Below, in pieces: positions 21,498 to 33,122 of a DNA stretch of 64,000 nt; the stretch's first letter is position 1, and each line of letters opens with the position of its first letter. The stretch is from Ovis canadensis. Taxonomy: Eukaryota; Chordata; Mammalia; Artiodactyla; Bovidae. The stretch covers positions 110,580,501 through 110,644,500 of the forward strand of contig NC_091245.1 in NCBI RefSeq assembly GCF_042477335.2. The letters are read 5' to 3'. Position numbers and translations under genes: made by a program. Under the pieces are notes generated by a model that saw only the letters and a program-made list of their open reading frames with translations, searched no databases and was not told the origin of the DNA.

Positions 21498-23806
21498 TCA
21501 GTTCAGTTCAGTTCAGTCGCTCAGTCATGTCCAACTCCTTATGACACCATGAACATCAGCACACAAGGCCTCCCTGTCCATCACCAGCTTAAGGAGTCCA
21601 CCCAAACACATGTCCATTGAGTTGGTGATGCCATCCAACCATCTCATCCTTTGTCGTCCCCTGCTCCTCTTGCCCTCAATCTTTCCCAGAATCTGGGTCT
21701 TTTCAAATGAGTCAGCTCTTCGCATCAGGTGGCCAAAGCATTGTAGTTGCAGCTCTAACATTGGTTCTTCCAATGAACACCCAGGCCTGATCACCTTTAG
21801 GATGGATGAATTGGATCTCCTTGCAGTCCAAGGGACTCTCAAGAGTCTTCTCCAATATCACACTTCAAAAGCATCAAGTCTTCTGCACTCAGCTTTCTTT
21901 ATAGTCATGACTACTCAGCTTACTTTATAGTCATCCATACATGACTACTGGAAAAACCATAGCCTTGACTAGACGGACCTTGGTTGACAAAATAATGTCT
22001 CTGCTTTTCAATATGCTATCTAGGTTGGTCATAACTTTTCTTCCAAGGAGTAAGCGTCTTTTCTTTCATGATTGCAATCACCATCTGCACTGATTTTGAA
22101 GCCCCCTAAATAAACTCAGCCACTGTTTCCACTGTTTCCCCATCTAAATAGATGAAGTGATGGGACCAGATGTTATGATCTTACTTTTCTGAATGTACAG
22201 CTTTAGACCAACATTTTCACTCTCCTCTTTCACTTTCATCAAGAGGCTCTTTAGTTCTTCTTCATTTTCTGTCATATGGGTGGTGTCATCTGCATATCTG
22301 TGGTTATTGATATTTCTCCCAGCAATCTTGATTCCAGCTTGTGCTTCCTCCAGCCCAGCGTTTCTCATGATGTACTCTGCATAGAAGTTAAATAAGCAGG
22401 GTGACAATATATAGCCTTGACGTACTCCTTTTCCTAATTAGAACCAATCTGTTGTTCCATGTCCAGTCCTAACTGATGCTTCGTGACCTGCATATAGGTT
22501 TCTCAAGAGGCAGGTCAGGTGGTCTGGTATTCCCATCTCTTTCAGAATTTTCCACAGTTTATTGTGATCCACACAGTCAAAGGCTTTGGCATAGTCAATA
22601 AAGTAGAAATAGATGTTTTTCTGGAATTCTCTTGCTTTTTCAATGATCCGGTGGACGTTGGTAATTTGACCTCTGGTTCCTCTGCCTTTTCTAAAACCAA
22701 CTTGAACATCAGGAAGTTCACGGTTCATGTATTGCTGAAGCCTGGCTTGGAGAATTTTGAGCATTACTTTACTAGCGTGTGAGATGAATGCAATTGTGCA
22801 GTAGTTTGAGCATTCTTTGGCATTGCCTTCCTTTGGGATTGGAATGAACACTGACCTTTTCCAGTCCTGTGGCTACTGCTGAGTTTTCCAAATTTGCTGG
22901 CATATTGAGTGCAGCACTCTCATAGCATCATCTTTTAGGATTTGAAATAGCTCAAGTGGAATTCCATCACCTCCACTAGCTTTGTTCATAGTGATGCTTC
23001 CTAAGGCCCACTTGACTTCACATTCCAGGATGTCTGGCTCTAGATGAGTGTGAGTGATCATACCATCGTGATTATCTGGTTCATGAAGATCTTTTTTGCA
23101 CAGTTCTGTGTATTCTTGCCACCTCTTCTTAATATCTTCTGCTTCTGTTATGTCCATACCATTTCTGTCCTTTATCGAGCCCATCTTTGCATGAAATGTT
23201 CCCTTGGTATCTCTAATTTTCTTGAAGAGATCCCTAGCCTTTCCCATTCTGTTGTTTTCCTTAATTTCTTTGCATTGATCACTGAGGAAGGCTTTCTTAT
23301 CTTTCCTTGCTATTCTTTGGAATTCTGCATTCAGATGCTTATATCTTTCCTTTTCTCCTTTGCTTTACACTTTTCTTTTCATGGCTATTTGTAAGGCCTC
23401 CCCGGACAGCCATTTTGCTTTTTTGCATTTCGTTTTCTTGGGAATCTTCTTGATTCCTGTCTCCTGTACAATTTCATGAACCTCCGCCCATACTTCATCA
23501 GGCACTCTATCAGATCTAGTCCCTTAAATCTATTTCTCACTTCCACTGTATAGTCATAAGGGATTTGATTTAGGTCATACCTGAATGGTCTAGTGGTTTT
23601 CTGCACTTTCTTCAATTTAAGTCTGAATTTGGCAATAAGGACTTCATGACCTGAGCCACAGTCAGCTCCTGGTCTTGTTTTTGCTGACTGTATAGAACTT
23701 CTCCATCTTTGGCTGCAAAGAATATGATCAGTCTTATTTTGGTGTTGACCATCTGGTGATGTTCATGTTTAGAGTCTTCTCGTGTTGTTGAAAGACGTGT
23801 GAACAG
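21498..23806 (-). mobile_element. BovB LINE, 2.3 kb (RT, linker and part of endonuclease)
   Basis: The terminus TCAGTTCAGTTCAGTTCAGT is at the left and the copy runs back through the C-terminal domain, reverse transcriptase and into the endonuclease end (TTTGGCTGCAAAGAATATGA). TAGACTTTTT occurs at 21489 and 23812, a plausible target-site duplication in the host L1. It is one of the longer BovB copies here. Confidence 0.95.
22144..22851 (-). pseudogene. BovB reverse transcriptase, two frames
   Basis: Two minus-strand frames cover the RT core. 22438-22851 (137 codons) carries RT fingers and motif A (FIDYAKAFDCVDHNKLWKIL), ending in a stop at TGTTGTTCC..TTGG. 22144-22407 (87 codons) carries motif C as RYADDTTHM, with both catalytic aspartates present. 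A frame break between them near 22408-22437 inactivates the enzyme. In a live BovB this protein copies its RNA at the target site; here it is a dead insert with recognisable catalytic residues. Confidence 0.85.
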
Positions 23807-24726
23807 TATATAGACTTTTTAATGATTTCCAATCTGACTAGCATGAGGTGACACTTCATTTTAGTTTTGATTTGTGTTTCTCCAGTAATTATATCCATTG
23901 TCCATCTTTTCATGGGTCTATTTGCCCTCTATACGTCTTTTTTGAAGAAATGTCTATTTAGGTCCTCTGCCCATTTTTTGATTTAATTGTTTGTTTTGAT
24001 ATTAAGCTGTGTGAGTTATATATTTTGGAAATCAACCCTTTGTTGGTAGCATCATTTACAATTATTTTCTCCAGTTTAGTAGGTTGTCTTTTCACTTTTT
24101 TTTTTTTTTTTTTTTTTAGTTTGCTGTGCAAAAGCTTTTAAGTTTAATTAGGTCACATTTAGTTATTTTTGTTTTCATTTACATTATTTTAGGAAACTGG
24201 TTTTTAAAAATATTGTTGCAATTTATGCCAAGAGTGTTCTGCCTCTGCTTTCCTCTAAAAGTTTTAGGGCACACAGTGTTACATTTTAGGTCCTTAATCC
24301 ATTCTGACTTTATTTTTGTATATGGTATTAGAAAATGACTTAATTTCATTCTTTTAGATGTAAGGTGTCCAGTTTCCCAATACCACTCATTGATGGAACT
24401 GTCTTTCTCCATTATACATTCCTGCTTCCTTGGTTATAGGTTAATTGACCACAAATCCTTGAGCTTACGTAGCAGTACATACTGTTTTGATTACTATAGT
24501 TTTGAAGTAGCCTGAAGTCAGAGATCATGATTCCTCCAGCTCCATTCTTTTCAAGATTATTTTAACTATTTGGGATCTTTTGTGTTTCCATATAAATTTG
24601 AAAATTTTACTTTCAGTTCTGTAAAAAATGTCATTGGGAATTTGATAGGGATTGCATTAAATCTATTTATGGCCTTGAGTGATAAAGTCATCTTAACAAT
24701 ATTGATTCTTCCAATCCAAGAACAAG

Positions 24727-24727
24727 T

Positions 24728-24761
<34 letters not shown>

Positions 24762-25066
24762 CACACACACATATACACATATATATATATATATATTTAC
24801 TTTATTTTACTTTACAATACTGTATTGGTTTTGCCATACATCAACATGAATCTGCCACAGGTGTACATGAGTTCCCAATCCTGAAACCCCCTCCCACCTC
24901 CCTCCCCATACCATCTCTCTGGGTCATCCCAGTGCACCAGCCCCAAGCATCATATATCCTACATCGAACCTAGACTGGCAATTCATTTCTTACATGATAT
25001 TATACATTTGAATCAGTTCTAATGAGGTGGATGAAACTGGAGCCGATTATACAGAGTGAAGTTATA
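24727..25066 (-). mobile_element. Short young-type L1 with inverted 5' end and TA/CA repeat
   Basis: A (TA)n/(CA)n tract at 24727-24796 leads into antisense L1 3' UTR (TACTGTATTGGTTTTGCCAT ... GGCAATTCATTTCTTAC) to about 25006. At 25007 the strand flips: TTGAATCAGTTCTAATGAGG to ACAGAGTGAAG is sense. AAGTTATAT stands on both sides (24724 and 25062). The whole is a roughly 270-base insertion with a 5' inversion. Confidence 0.8.
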
Positions 25067-25130
25067 TGTTTTGATCTGTTTGTGTTGTCTTTTATTTCAT
25101 TCATCAGTGTCTTATAGCTTTCATAAAGGA

Positions 25131-25376
25131 TATTTTTAATCATACTGAAGAAAGAAATTTCAGAGAAGCTATTATAGGATATGAAATCAAAGCTTAATGT
25201 TATAGAATTGTTTGACTCTTCAGACCAGGTAGATTACTCAGTAAATCCGGGCTTCAAGATTTGTTTCAAATATTTGCTCTCTGATTTGCTAGGTGACTAA
25301 TAATTTAAATGGTAATCAATCATCTATAGAATGGAAGGAATACCTTTTACCCAGAGGAAAGTTAGCAGAACTCATT
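25131..25376. other. Unique sequence with possible MIR remnant
   Basis: CTCTGATTTGCTAGGTGACT and the following text down to TATAGAATGGAAGGAATA have the layout of a decayed MIR core. No gene is seen. Confidence 0.35.
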
Positions 25377-25605
25377 TCAGACTTAAATGACCAAGAATGC
25401 CCCTGAGCCTTTTGGAACACAAAGTTACCTGCCTTTAGTGAGATACTCATGCTGGTCTACAACAGAAGTGGTTGATCCTGCAGGACAAACCCCACGGTCT
25501 TTGTCACACTCACATGCATGCATCCATGTATGATGGACTCCTGGAGCACTAACAAAGGCTAATAGAGGCACACCTTGCTTTACTGCACTTTATTGCGCTT
25601 CACAG
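25377..25605 (+). repeat. Source copy of the 229-base duplicate at 6627
   Basis: About 190 bases of low-copy sequence plus the first 39-44 bases of a Tigger1 element. It matches 6627-6855 at about 96%. Here the sequence continues seamlessly into the Tigger1 interior, which is why I regard this as the original locus. Confidence 0.8.
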
Positions 25606-25923
25606 GTACTCTGTTGTTTTTACAAATTAGAGGTTTGTAGCAATCCTGTGTAGAACAAGTCTATCGGCACAATTTTTCCAAAACATTTGTGACTTTGAGT
25701 CTTCTTTTCATATTTGGTAATTCTCATAATACTTCAAGCTTTTTTGTTATTGTTATATTTGTCATGGTGATCTGTGATCAGTGAGTCTGATGTTACCACT
25801 GAAATCATTTTGGGGTGCTGTGAACTACACAACTTCCTAAGTTGGATAATTTCTCTGATAAATGTTATGGACGTTCTGACTGCTCCACTGATGGATCATT
25901 CCCCTATCTCTCTTCCTCTCCTT

Positions 25924-26887
25924 CAGTTCAGTTCAGTTCAGTCGCTCAGTCGTGTCCAACTCTTTGCGACCCCATGAATTGCAGCACGCCAGGCCTCCCT
26001 GTCCATCACCAACTCCTGGAGTTCACTCAGACTCATGGCCATTGAGTCCATGATGCCATCCAGCCATCCCATCCTCGGTCATCCCCTTCTCCTACTACCC
26101 CCAATCTCTCCCAGCATCAGAGTCTTTTCCAGTGAGTCAACTCTTCGCATGAGGTGGCCAAAGTACTGGAGTTTCAGCTTTAGCATCATTCCTTCCAAAG
26201 AAATCCCAGGATTGATCTCCTTCAGAATGGACTAGTTGGATCTCCTTGCACTTCAAGGGACTCTCAAGAGTCTTCTCCAACACCACACTTCAAAAGCACC
26301 AATTCTTCGGTGCTCAGCCTTCTTCACAGTCCAACTCTCACATCCATACATGACCACAGGAAAGACCATAGCCTTGACTAGACGGACCTTAGTCGGCAAA
26401 GTTATGTCTCTGCTTTTGAATATGCTAGGTTGGTCATAACTTTTCTTCCAAGGAGTAAGCATCTATTAATTTCATGGCTACAGTCACCATCTGCGGTGAT
26501 TTTGGAGCCCAAAAAAATAAAGTCTGACACTGTTTCCACTGTTTCCCATCTATTTCCCATGAAGTGATGGGACCGGATGCCATGATCTTCGTTTTCTGCA
26601 TGTTGAGCTTTAAGCCAACTTTTTCACTCTCCTCTTTCACTTCCATCAAGAGGTTTCTTAGCTCCTCTTCACTTTCTGCCATAAGGGTAGTGTCATTTGC
26701 ATATCTGAGGTGATTGATATTTCTCCCAGCAATCTTGATTCCAGCTTGTGTTTCTTCCAGTCCAGCATTTCTCATGATGTACTCTGCATATAAGTTAAAT
26801 AAGCAGGGTGATAATATACAGCCTTGACGTACTCATTTCCTATTTGGAACCAGTCTGTTGTTCCATGTCCAGTTCTAACTGTTGCTT
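25924..26887 (-). mobile_element. BovB LINE inside Tigger1 (first)
   Basis: Antisense from CAGTTCAGTTCAGTTCAGTC to the CTAACTGTTGCTT phrase of the RT region. A 113-codon minus-strand frame at 26434-26775 still reads RYANDTTLMAES, where the second residue of the YADD motif has changed from D to N. Confidence 0.95.
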
Positions 26888-26972
26888 GAAACAAAGGAAT
26901 ATTGAAATTAGGCCAGTTAGTAACCCTGCAGAAGCCACTAAATATTCAAGTGAAAGGAAGAGTCACATATCT

Positions 26973-27566
26973 CTTCAGTTCAGTTTAGTAGCTCAGTTGT
27001 GTCTTACTCTTTGCAACCCCATGAACCACAGCACACCAGGCCTCCCTGTCCATCACTAACTCCCAGAGTCCACCAAAACCTTTGTCCATTGTGTCGGTGA
27101 TGCCATCCAACTATCTCATCCTCTGACGTCCCCTTCTCCTCCGGCCCCCAATCTTTCCCATCATCAGGGTCTTTTCAAATAAGCTAGCTCTTCGCATCAG
27201 GTGGCCAAAGTATTGGAGTTCCAGTTTCAACATTAGTCTTACCAATGAACACCCAGGACTGATCTTTAGAATGGACTGGTTGGATCTCCTTGCAGTCCAA
27301 GAGACTCTCAAGAGTCTTCTCCAACACCACAGTTCAAAAGCATCAACTCTTCGGCACTCAGCTTTTTTTATAGTCCAACTCTCACAATCATACATGACCA
27401 CTGGAAAAACCATAGCCTTGGCTAGACAAACCTTTGTTGGCAAAGTAATGTCTCTGCTTTTGAATATGCTATCTAGGTTGTTCATAACTCTCCTTCCAAG
27501 GAGCAAGCATCTTTTAATTTCATGACTGCAATCACCATCTACAGTTATTTTGGAGCTCAGAAAAAT
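26973..27566 (-). mobile_element. BovB LINE inside Tigger1 (second)
   Basis: Antisense from CAGTTCAGTTTAGTAGCTCA to GGAGCTCAGAAAAATA. ATATCTCTT on both sides (26963 and 27566) is a 9-base target-site duplication in the Tigger1 sequence. Confidence 0.95.
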
Positions 27567-28073
27567 ATCTCTTACATTATATCAAATACAAGAAATGGTT
27601 AAGCTTAGTAAGGAAGGAAGAAAAGAGGTCAAAAACTAGGCCTCTTGTACTAAATAGACAAGTTGTGAATGCTCAGAATAAATTTTTAAAGGAAATTAAA
27701 AATTTTATCTCAGTGAACACAGGAATGATAAGAAAGAAAAACAGTCTTACTGTTGATATGGAAAAAGTTTTAGTAGTCTCAATAAAAGGTTAAACCAGCC
27801 ACAATATTCCCAGGATAAGGCCCTAACACTCTTCAGTTCTATGAAGGCTGAGAGACAGATGAGGTTTAGCAGTTTTTAGCATTAATGTATTTTTTGATTA
27901 AAGTATATATGTTAATACTCTTTCCACAATAGGCTACAGGATAGTGAAAACATTTTTTTTTTTTTTAATGTACTGAGAAAGCAAAAAATTAGGTGTCACT
28001 TTTTTGCAATATTTGTTTTATCACAGTGATTTGGAACTGAACCCATACTATCTCTGAGGTGTGCCTGTACTGG

Positions 28074-28690
28074 AATGCAAACAGATCAGATACAAAGGGT
28101 GGCATATCCAAGCACTCAGAAATGCACATGCTCTTTTGTCTTGCCAGTTCTCAGGCTCTCAGTGAGACATCCCAATCCTTCCTTCACAGCATGGCACCAG
28201 GAACACCTTTTGCCCCTTCCTTCCACCTTTCCTCCCAGTAAGAACTTTTCCTTCAACTCTTAACCTTGAGTATAATTGCTTCTTCCTCTCTCTTGTTCTC
28301 CAACAACTCCTACCTGCCCACATGCACTCATGCTGGATATGAATGCCTATCTCATTTGAGGGTCCCAACTAAGAATTGGAGGTGGTGACTCAAAAGAGGA
28401 ATTCACTAAAGAAGCCAGGTGAGAGTGGGAGAAGAGCCTTCTAGACTGAAAGAGAAAAGGGGATGTGGCCTATAGCAACCTGACACAGTGTGAATGAAGG
28501 AAGAGATGTATAATCAGGGTCATCTCATTGTTGATCTCTGTCTCTTTCTTCTTCAAGGTCACCAAGTGCAAGGAAAGGAAGGAACAACCATTCAATCTTG
28601 ATTCATATATGGAAACTTAATTAGAGGTCTTCTTCTACATGGAAGCTCTTCTTCTATTTTTATGTCCATGTTCAGATAAGACCTGGATAT
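28074..28690. other. Low-copy sequence after Tigger1
   Basis: No known repeat. The tract around 28300-28360 (CATGCTGGATATGAATGCC) shows weak resemblance to 43670-43700 (CATACTGGATATGACTATC), possibly more of the duplicated block. A pyrimidine tract ending CTTCTTCAAG at 28556 looks like a splice acceptor but no recognisable coding sequence follows. Confidence 0.35.
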
Positions 28691-29944
28691 CATTAATATT
28701 GATATTTATTGTGATAAATTTAAGTACAGAAATATATATACACATACATATGTTTGAAATACAGAAATATATATACACTAGCTATTAATTCTTAGGAATG
28801 GGGTGTTAAGGGTGCTTTTCAATTTCTTTTTTAATATACTTTTCTGTATCATCTCACTACTATATTTTAAATCTATAACTTTTATAATTTGGAAAAATTA
28901 AGCATCATTTGCTTTCCCTTAAATGTGTGCCTCCCTAGGAGTTTAATTCATAGGTTTGTTACCTAAAAATAAATAGTTTGTGGTTTTCAAATCATATAGG
29001 GACACCTAACCCCCAAGCAATATTTGGATTTATATTTTGGGTATGAACTTTCCAGGACATAATTGTGGTCAAGAATGAACACATTGATGCTTCAACAGAA
29101 CTGGTGCTTTATAAAGCTAACACAAGTTGAGGCTTTCCAAAGTAGATGGCAGTGTTCATACTCACTTCCAGTTTATCTCATGATGGAACAGGACAGAGTC
29201 TGGAGCCCATATCCAGATTTCCATCTATTTTGACTGAGTCAAAATAAACCAAACATTTGGACTGAGTCACTGTCTAATTTCATGGTGAAGGAAGAGCATT
29301 TGGTAGGTGAACTTGTGTAAGCAAAGTTTCAGTGGAATGTTTAATTCCTTTAAGATTCCAAGTTTTATATAATGTATGCTATTGATATCAAATGAGTCTT
29401 ATTTAGCCCAATGTACTCATCTTTTCTGTGGAGTTGTTTAAAGGAGATAAAATTGTCTTTTATCAAAAAAAAAAGATAAAGAAAAACAATGAATAGGTTG
29501 AACAAGCTGTGCTTCACTCAAAGAAACTCAGGAGGGTGGCAGACAGGCTGAAATCTGGTTTTTGCTTCAATTGCCAACCCCTGTTCTACAGTGGAGTTGC
29601 TTTAGTCCAAAACAATGCCATCTTTTCAGAACTGGTTTCCTGGAGGGACATAATTTGTGTACAAACTAAGGCAGCTTCTGGTGATTTTCATGAAGTCACT
29701 AGTATATGTTGGAAGTAATTCTAACAATTTCTGGTGTGAAATAACTGGTTCCACTTATTTATTTGGATACCAACAGCTCAGTAGTTCTCTGACTAAACTT
29801 CTGGTGCTCACACTTGTGGTCCTATGAGGAAACTGCTCCAGGCAAAGACTTGCATTAGGCAAACTCTGTAGAAGAACACTGAGGAATAATTAACTTACCT
29901 TAGAAAGTAATGGCAGAAAGTAATATCTAACACTGAAATTTGCA

Positions 29945-30150
29945 ATGTATTTTTTATTAAAATATGGTTGATATACAATCTTGTAACATCATAATGTACT
30001 ATTTCTGCTGTACAGCAAAGTGTTTCAGTTATACAAAAAAAAATATGTACTTTCTCATATTCTTTTCCATTTTGGTTTATTATAGGATACTGAATATAGT
30101 TGCCTTACAGTGTATTTCTTGATCACATAATTGGTACTTTGTGTTCGCAT
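29945..30150 (-). mobile_element. L1 3' UTR fragment shared by both duplicates
   Basis: Antisense L1 3' UTR (GTTGATATACAATCTTGTAA, CTGTACAGCAAAGTGTTTCA). The corresponding segment at 51560-51740 carries it too, so this insertion predates the duplication. Confidence 0.65.
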
Positions 30151-30180
30151 TTATTCTGTGTCACTTAATCTTATACTATG

Positions 30181-30365
30181 GAATTTTCTGGTGACTCAGA
30201 TGGTAAGGAGTCTGCCTGCAGACTGGATAGGGAAGATCCCGTGAAGAAGGAAAAGGCTGACCATGCCAGTATTCTTGCCTGGATAATTCGATGGATAGAG
30301 GAAACTGGTGGGATACAGTCCGTGGGGTTGCAAAGAGTCAGACACGAGTGAGCAACTCACATTTT
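30181..30365 (+). mobile_element. Bov-tA SINE, diverged
   Basis: Sense copy with a damaged head (TTTTCTGGTGACTCAGATGG) and a body ending GAGTCAGACACGAGTGAGCA. The right-hand duplicate lacks it at the equivalent place (near 51810), so it arrived after the duplication. Confidence 0.85.
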
Positions 30366-30459
30366 CACTTTCACTGTCATCATAATAAGAATTTCTTCCA
30401 TGCTACTTCATTGTCAATGCTTCTTCCAATCCACGCTTCTGGAAGTCATTGATGTAGTT

Positions 30460-30720
30460 TCTTTTTTTTTTTAATTTAAATTTATAAACTTTTCACTTTT
30501 CCAGCATTTTCTAGGAAACTTAAATGTGTATGACATTTTGTCTAATTTCTGTCACTTATATAGTGCATTTAGGATTCATACAGTTGTGTATCACTTTATC
30601 CTTTTTTATTGCTGTGTAGAATTCAATGTGTGGACCCATCAAAGTTTGCTTATCCATCCCTCAAGTGAGGAACAATTGGATTTTTTACACTTTTAGTTAG
30701 CTGTTCAGTTGCCTAGGAGA
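30460..30720 (-). mobile_element. Old L1M fragment
   Basis: Antisense L1 3' region (CCTTTTTTATTGCTGTGTAG, GCTTATCCATCCCTCAAGTG). It matches 51975-52250; the right-hand copy keeps about 900 bases more of this L1, so this copy has suffered a deletion at about 30720. Confidence 0.7.
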
Positions 30721-31660
30721 TTGATTTTATTTTAGGCTTAATTTGCTGGGCTCAATGAATATATATTTGCATATAGTGGGCTAAATTGAAAGCTCAAAAC
30801 TAGGGTAAAGACCATGGCCTTCTTACCCAAGGTTAATTTTAGTTTGAATTTTTCAGGAAGATAGATTTTTCCTATCAGTTCCTCTTCACTAAACCCAAGA
30901 CAGTGGAGTTTAGCCTTAAGCTCCTGGAGGCAGAATCAGCAGGTCCCCTCTCTGGAGCTCTTGGTGTCAGCCTATACTGAAAGCAGTCACACAAGGCTAG
31001 TTCCCTGAGGTTCAGAGTCAGAATATGTTATTATTTCTCACTTCTAATAAATTTCCTTATACTAACTCTGTCTTCTATTTTCATTTTTTAACCACAGTTC
31101 TGTAATCTTGCCCTACATATTGGCCTTCTGAGTCAATTAATCTAGTTTATCACTCAACTATAGTAATTCTGTATTTATAACAAGTCAGTTGGAATAAAGA
31201 TCATGTGTATAAATATGAAAATAACCTAGGAAGCAAACATTTTTTGCATATGAAATCATCCCTTTTTCAGAAACTACAATGACAAAGGGAAGCTGAAGCA
31301 GGATTGTGACAGCATCTTGAAAATAAAAACACTTTTAATGATTTCAGTTTTAGAACATCCATTCTATACCTTTTTAGGTTGGGAGGGGTTAATTTGTTTT
31401 AGTTTTTTCTGTATGAAATTATTTTGAAAAGGCTAATTTCTAAAGTCTCTCCAAGATTATAGTGGAGAACTTTCTGCTAATCAATATAAAATTATATATA
31501 ATTACCTTCTGGACAACAAACAACTCATTCACAATTATTCCAATGGGCTGAATTTGATGCCCATGATCTTTGGGGTTTCACCAGCTTTTCTGATAACGTG
31601 CTTTGGTACACTGACTGGTTGGTCACCAATATATTTGCCTTAAGTGTGGAATAAACCACT

Positions 31661-32080
31661 CCAAATTTAGTGTCTTAGAATAACAAACATTTATTGTCTC
31701 TTATAATCCTGTAGATTGCCTGAACAGTTCCTCCAAACTTGACTGATTCAGTAAAGCTGAATGATTAAATGATGTCTTTTACACATGTCTGGAACCTCAG
31801 TGTAGGTGCTGGGAAAACTATAATAAATGGGGTCTTATCCCTTGTGGTGTTTCCTCATCTAAGGGCTAAGCAAGGTTTGTGCACATGAAGGCAGAAGGTT
31901 CCCAGAAATGAGAAGACAATGCTAAAGCAGCTTTCATACCTGTTTTTTCATCATGTTTTCTAATGCCCCATTGGCTAATGCAAGTCACATGCCTACATTC
32001 AGGTATTTCCTTAATCACTTTTTGATATTTTATGTGTATATATATAAAACAAAATACTGGTATCCAGAATATATATAATT
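31661..32080. other. Probable old LTR or DNA-transposon remnant
   Basis: AATAAACCACTCCAAATTTA and GTGTCTTAGAATAACAAACA, then TGTCTGGAACCTCAGTGTAG, resemble a MaLR-type mammalian repeat. Divergence is high and I do not assign a family. The similarity to the right-hand duplicate ends just before this segment. Confidence 0.35.
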
Positions 32081-32610
32081 CTCATACACACATGTTTAAA
32101 AAGCAGACATATCACCAGATAAGTAGGCAAAAAAAAAAATTGCCATTTGCTAAATAAGACATACAAATGGCATATAACCATAAGAACATAAGCATAAATC
32201 ATATGAACATAAACAGTGCTCAGCTTCAACAGTTGCCAGGGAAATATATATTAAATACTCTTATAAAAATGGTGAATAGTTTTTAAGTAAATAAGATTTT
32301 TTTTTAATGTGAACTATGAATTCTCAAACTGCTACAGCACTTCAGAAAATAGTCAATCTATTTTCTGTTGGGCTGCTTGCTAAACTTCAATATATACTAA
32401 TCTTATTGTACAATAACTATTCACAGGTGTACAGGCAAGAAAAGATTCACACACACAGTATTTTATATATATACTTATATAACTATGCATGTTTGCATAT
32501 ATATGAATGAAGACATGTACATAATACTCATAATATTTAAAATGGGCATAAATGATTATAGCAACATTATTCATAATGGCCTCAAACAAAAACCAACAGT
32601 AGACTCTCTT

Positions 32611-32613
32611 GTG

Positions 32614-32654
<41 letters not shown>
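32611..32654 (+). repeat. (TA)n(TG)n microsatellite
   Basis: TA units followed by about 15 uninterrupted TG units, likely length-polymorphic. Confidence 0.95.
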
Positions 32655-32656
<2 letters not shown>

Positions 32657-32716
32657 AAACCTATATATATAATTTTGTACATACATATATATCCATGTAC
32701 ATATGTATATGTACAA

Positions 32717-32885
32717 TGCAGGAGACCTGGGTTTGATCCCTGGGTCAGGAAGATCCCCTGGAGAAGGAAATGGCAACCCACTCCAGTATTCTTGCCTGGA
32801 GAATCCCATGAGCGGAGAAGCATGGTAGGCTACAGTCCATGGGGTCTCAAAGAGTAAGACACGACTGAGTGACTTCACTTTCTTT
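32717..32885 (+). mobile_element. Bov-tA SINE (head truncated)
   Basis: Starts inside the tRNA-like head at CAATGCAGGAGACCTGGGTT, including an almost intact B-box (GGTTTGATCCC), and runs to GACACGACTGAGTGACTTCA. Confidence 0.93.
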
Positions 32886-32914
32886 CTTTCACTTTCTTCA
32901 TGTATATGTATATG

Positions 32915-33122
32915 TGGTTTCCCTGTTGGCTCAGCAATAAAGAATCTGCCTGCAATGCAGGAGACGCAGAAGGCAGGAGTTCAATCCCTCAGTCAGAAAG
33001 AACCCCTGGAGGAGGAAGTGATAACCTACTCCAGTATTCTTGCTGGGAAAATCCCATGGAGAGAGGAGCTTGGGAGCTATGGTCCATAGGGTTGCAAAGA
33101 ACTGGACCCAATTGAAGCAACT
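32915..33122 (+). mobile_element. Bov-tA SINE
   Basis: Sense copy with a diverged head (GGTTTCCCTGTTGGCTCAGC) and a body ending CCCAATTGAAGCAACTGAA. Confidence 0.9.

Larger units (their letters stand above)
20108..25130 (-). mobile_element. Old L1 (antisense) hosting five younger insertions
   Basis: Starting with a 3' UTR (ATATTGAAGTATTGTTAATT, ATGCTATACAGTAGGTCC) and running antisense through ORF2 (phrases such as TTGCTGTGCAAAAGCTTTTA, GATTCTTCCAATCCAAGAAC) to about 25130. The pieces are about 20108-20153, 20621-21284, 21370-21497, 23807-24726 and 25067-25130. They are separated by two SINEs, a tiny L1, a BovB and a 5'-inverted young L1. An insertion order can be read: this L1 is oldest. 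Confidence 0.82.
25567..28073 (+). mobile_element. Tigger1 (pogo/Tc1-mariner) DNA transposon, split by two BovB
   Basis: The left inverted terminal repeat (AGGCACACCTTGCTTTACTG) and right one (CTCTGAGGTGTGCCTG at about 28055) both remain, with TA at the outer edges. Interior phrases include ACAAATTAGAGGTTTGTAGC at the left, a transposase-region piece at 26888-26972 (GAAATTAGGCCAGTTAGTAA) and another at 27567-27890 (ATGGTTAAGCTTAGTAAGGA). The middle of the transposase gene is deleted and the rest has stops. BovB elements occupy 25924-26887 and 26973-27566. This is a fossil of a eutherian-age family. Confidence 0.85.
28690..31660 (+). repeat. Low-copy blocks B2/B3 (paralogues of 50530-52260 and 60045-61730)
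   Basis: Collinear matches to the right-hand copy: ATCTATAACTTTTATAATTT, GCTTCAATTGCCAACCCCTG, ATATGTTGGAAGTAA, TTGCTGTGTAGAATTCA (all to 50.5-52.3 kb), then GACCATGGCCTTCTTA, CAGTCACACAAGGCTAGTTC and CTTCTAATAA (to 60.0-60.4 kb) and TTTCTAAAGTCTCTCCAAG (61.5 kb). I estimate 75-85% identity. Two TGAGTCA sites lie at 29235 and 29263. No conserved open frame is shared by both copies. Confidence 0.8.

Noticed and set aside
29509..29718. A 69-codon plus-strand frame in low-copy block B2
   Set aside because: The homologous sequence in the right-hand duplicate is interrupted by an L1 and does not keep the frame.
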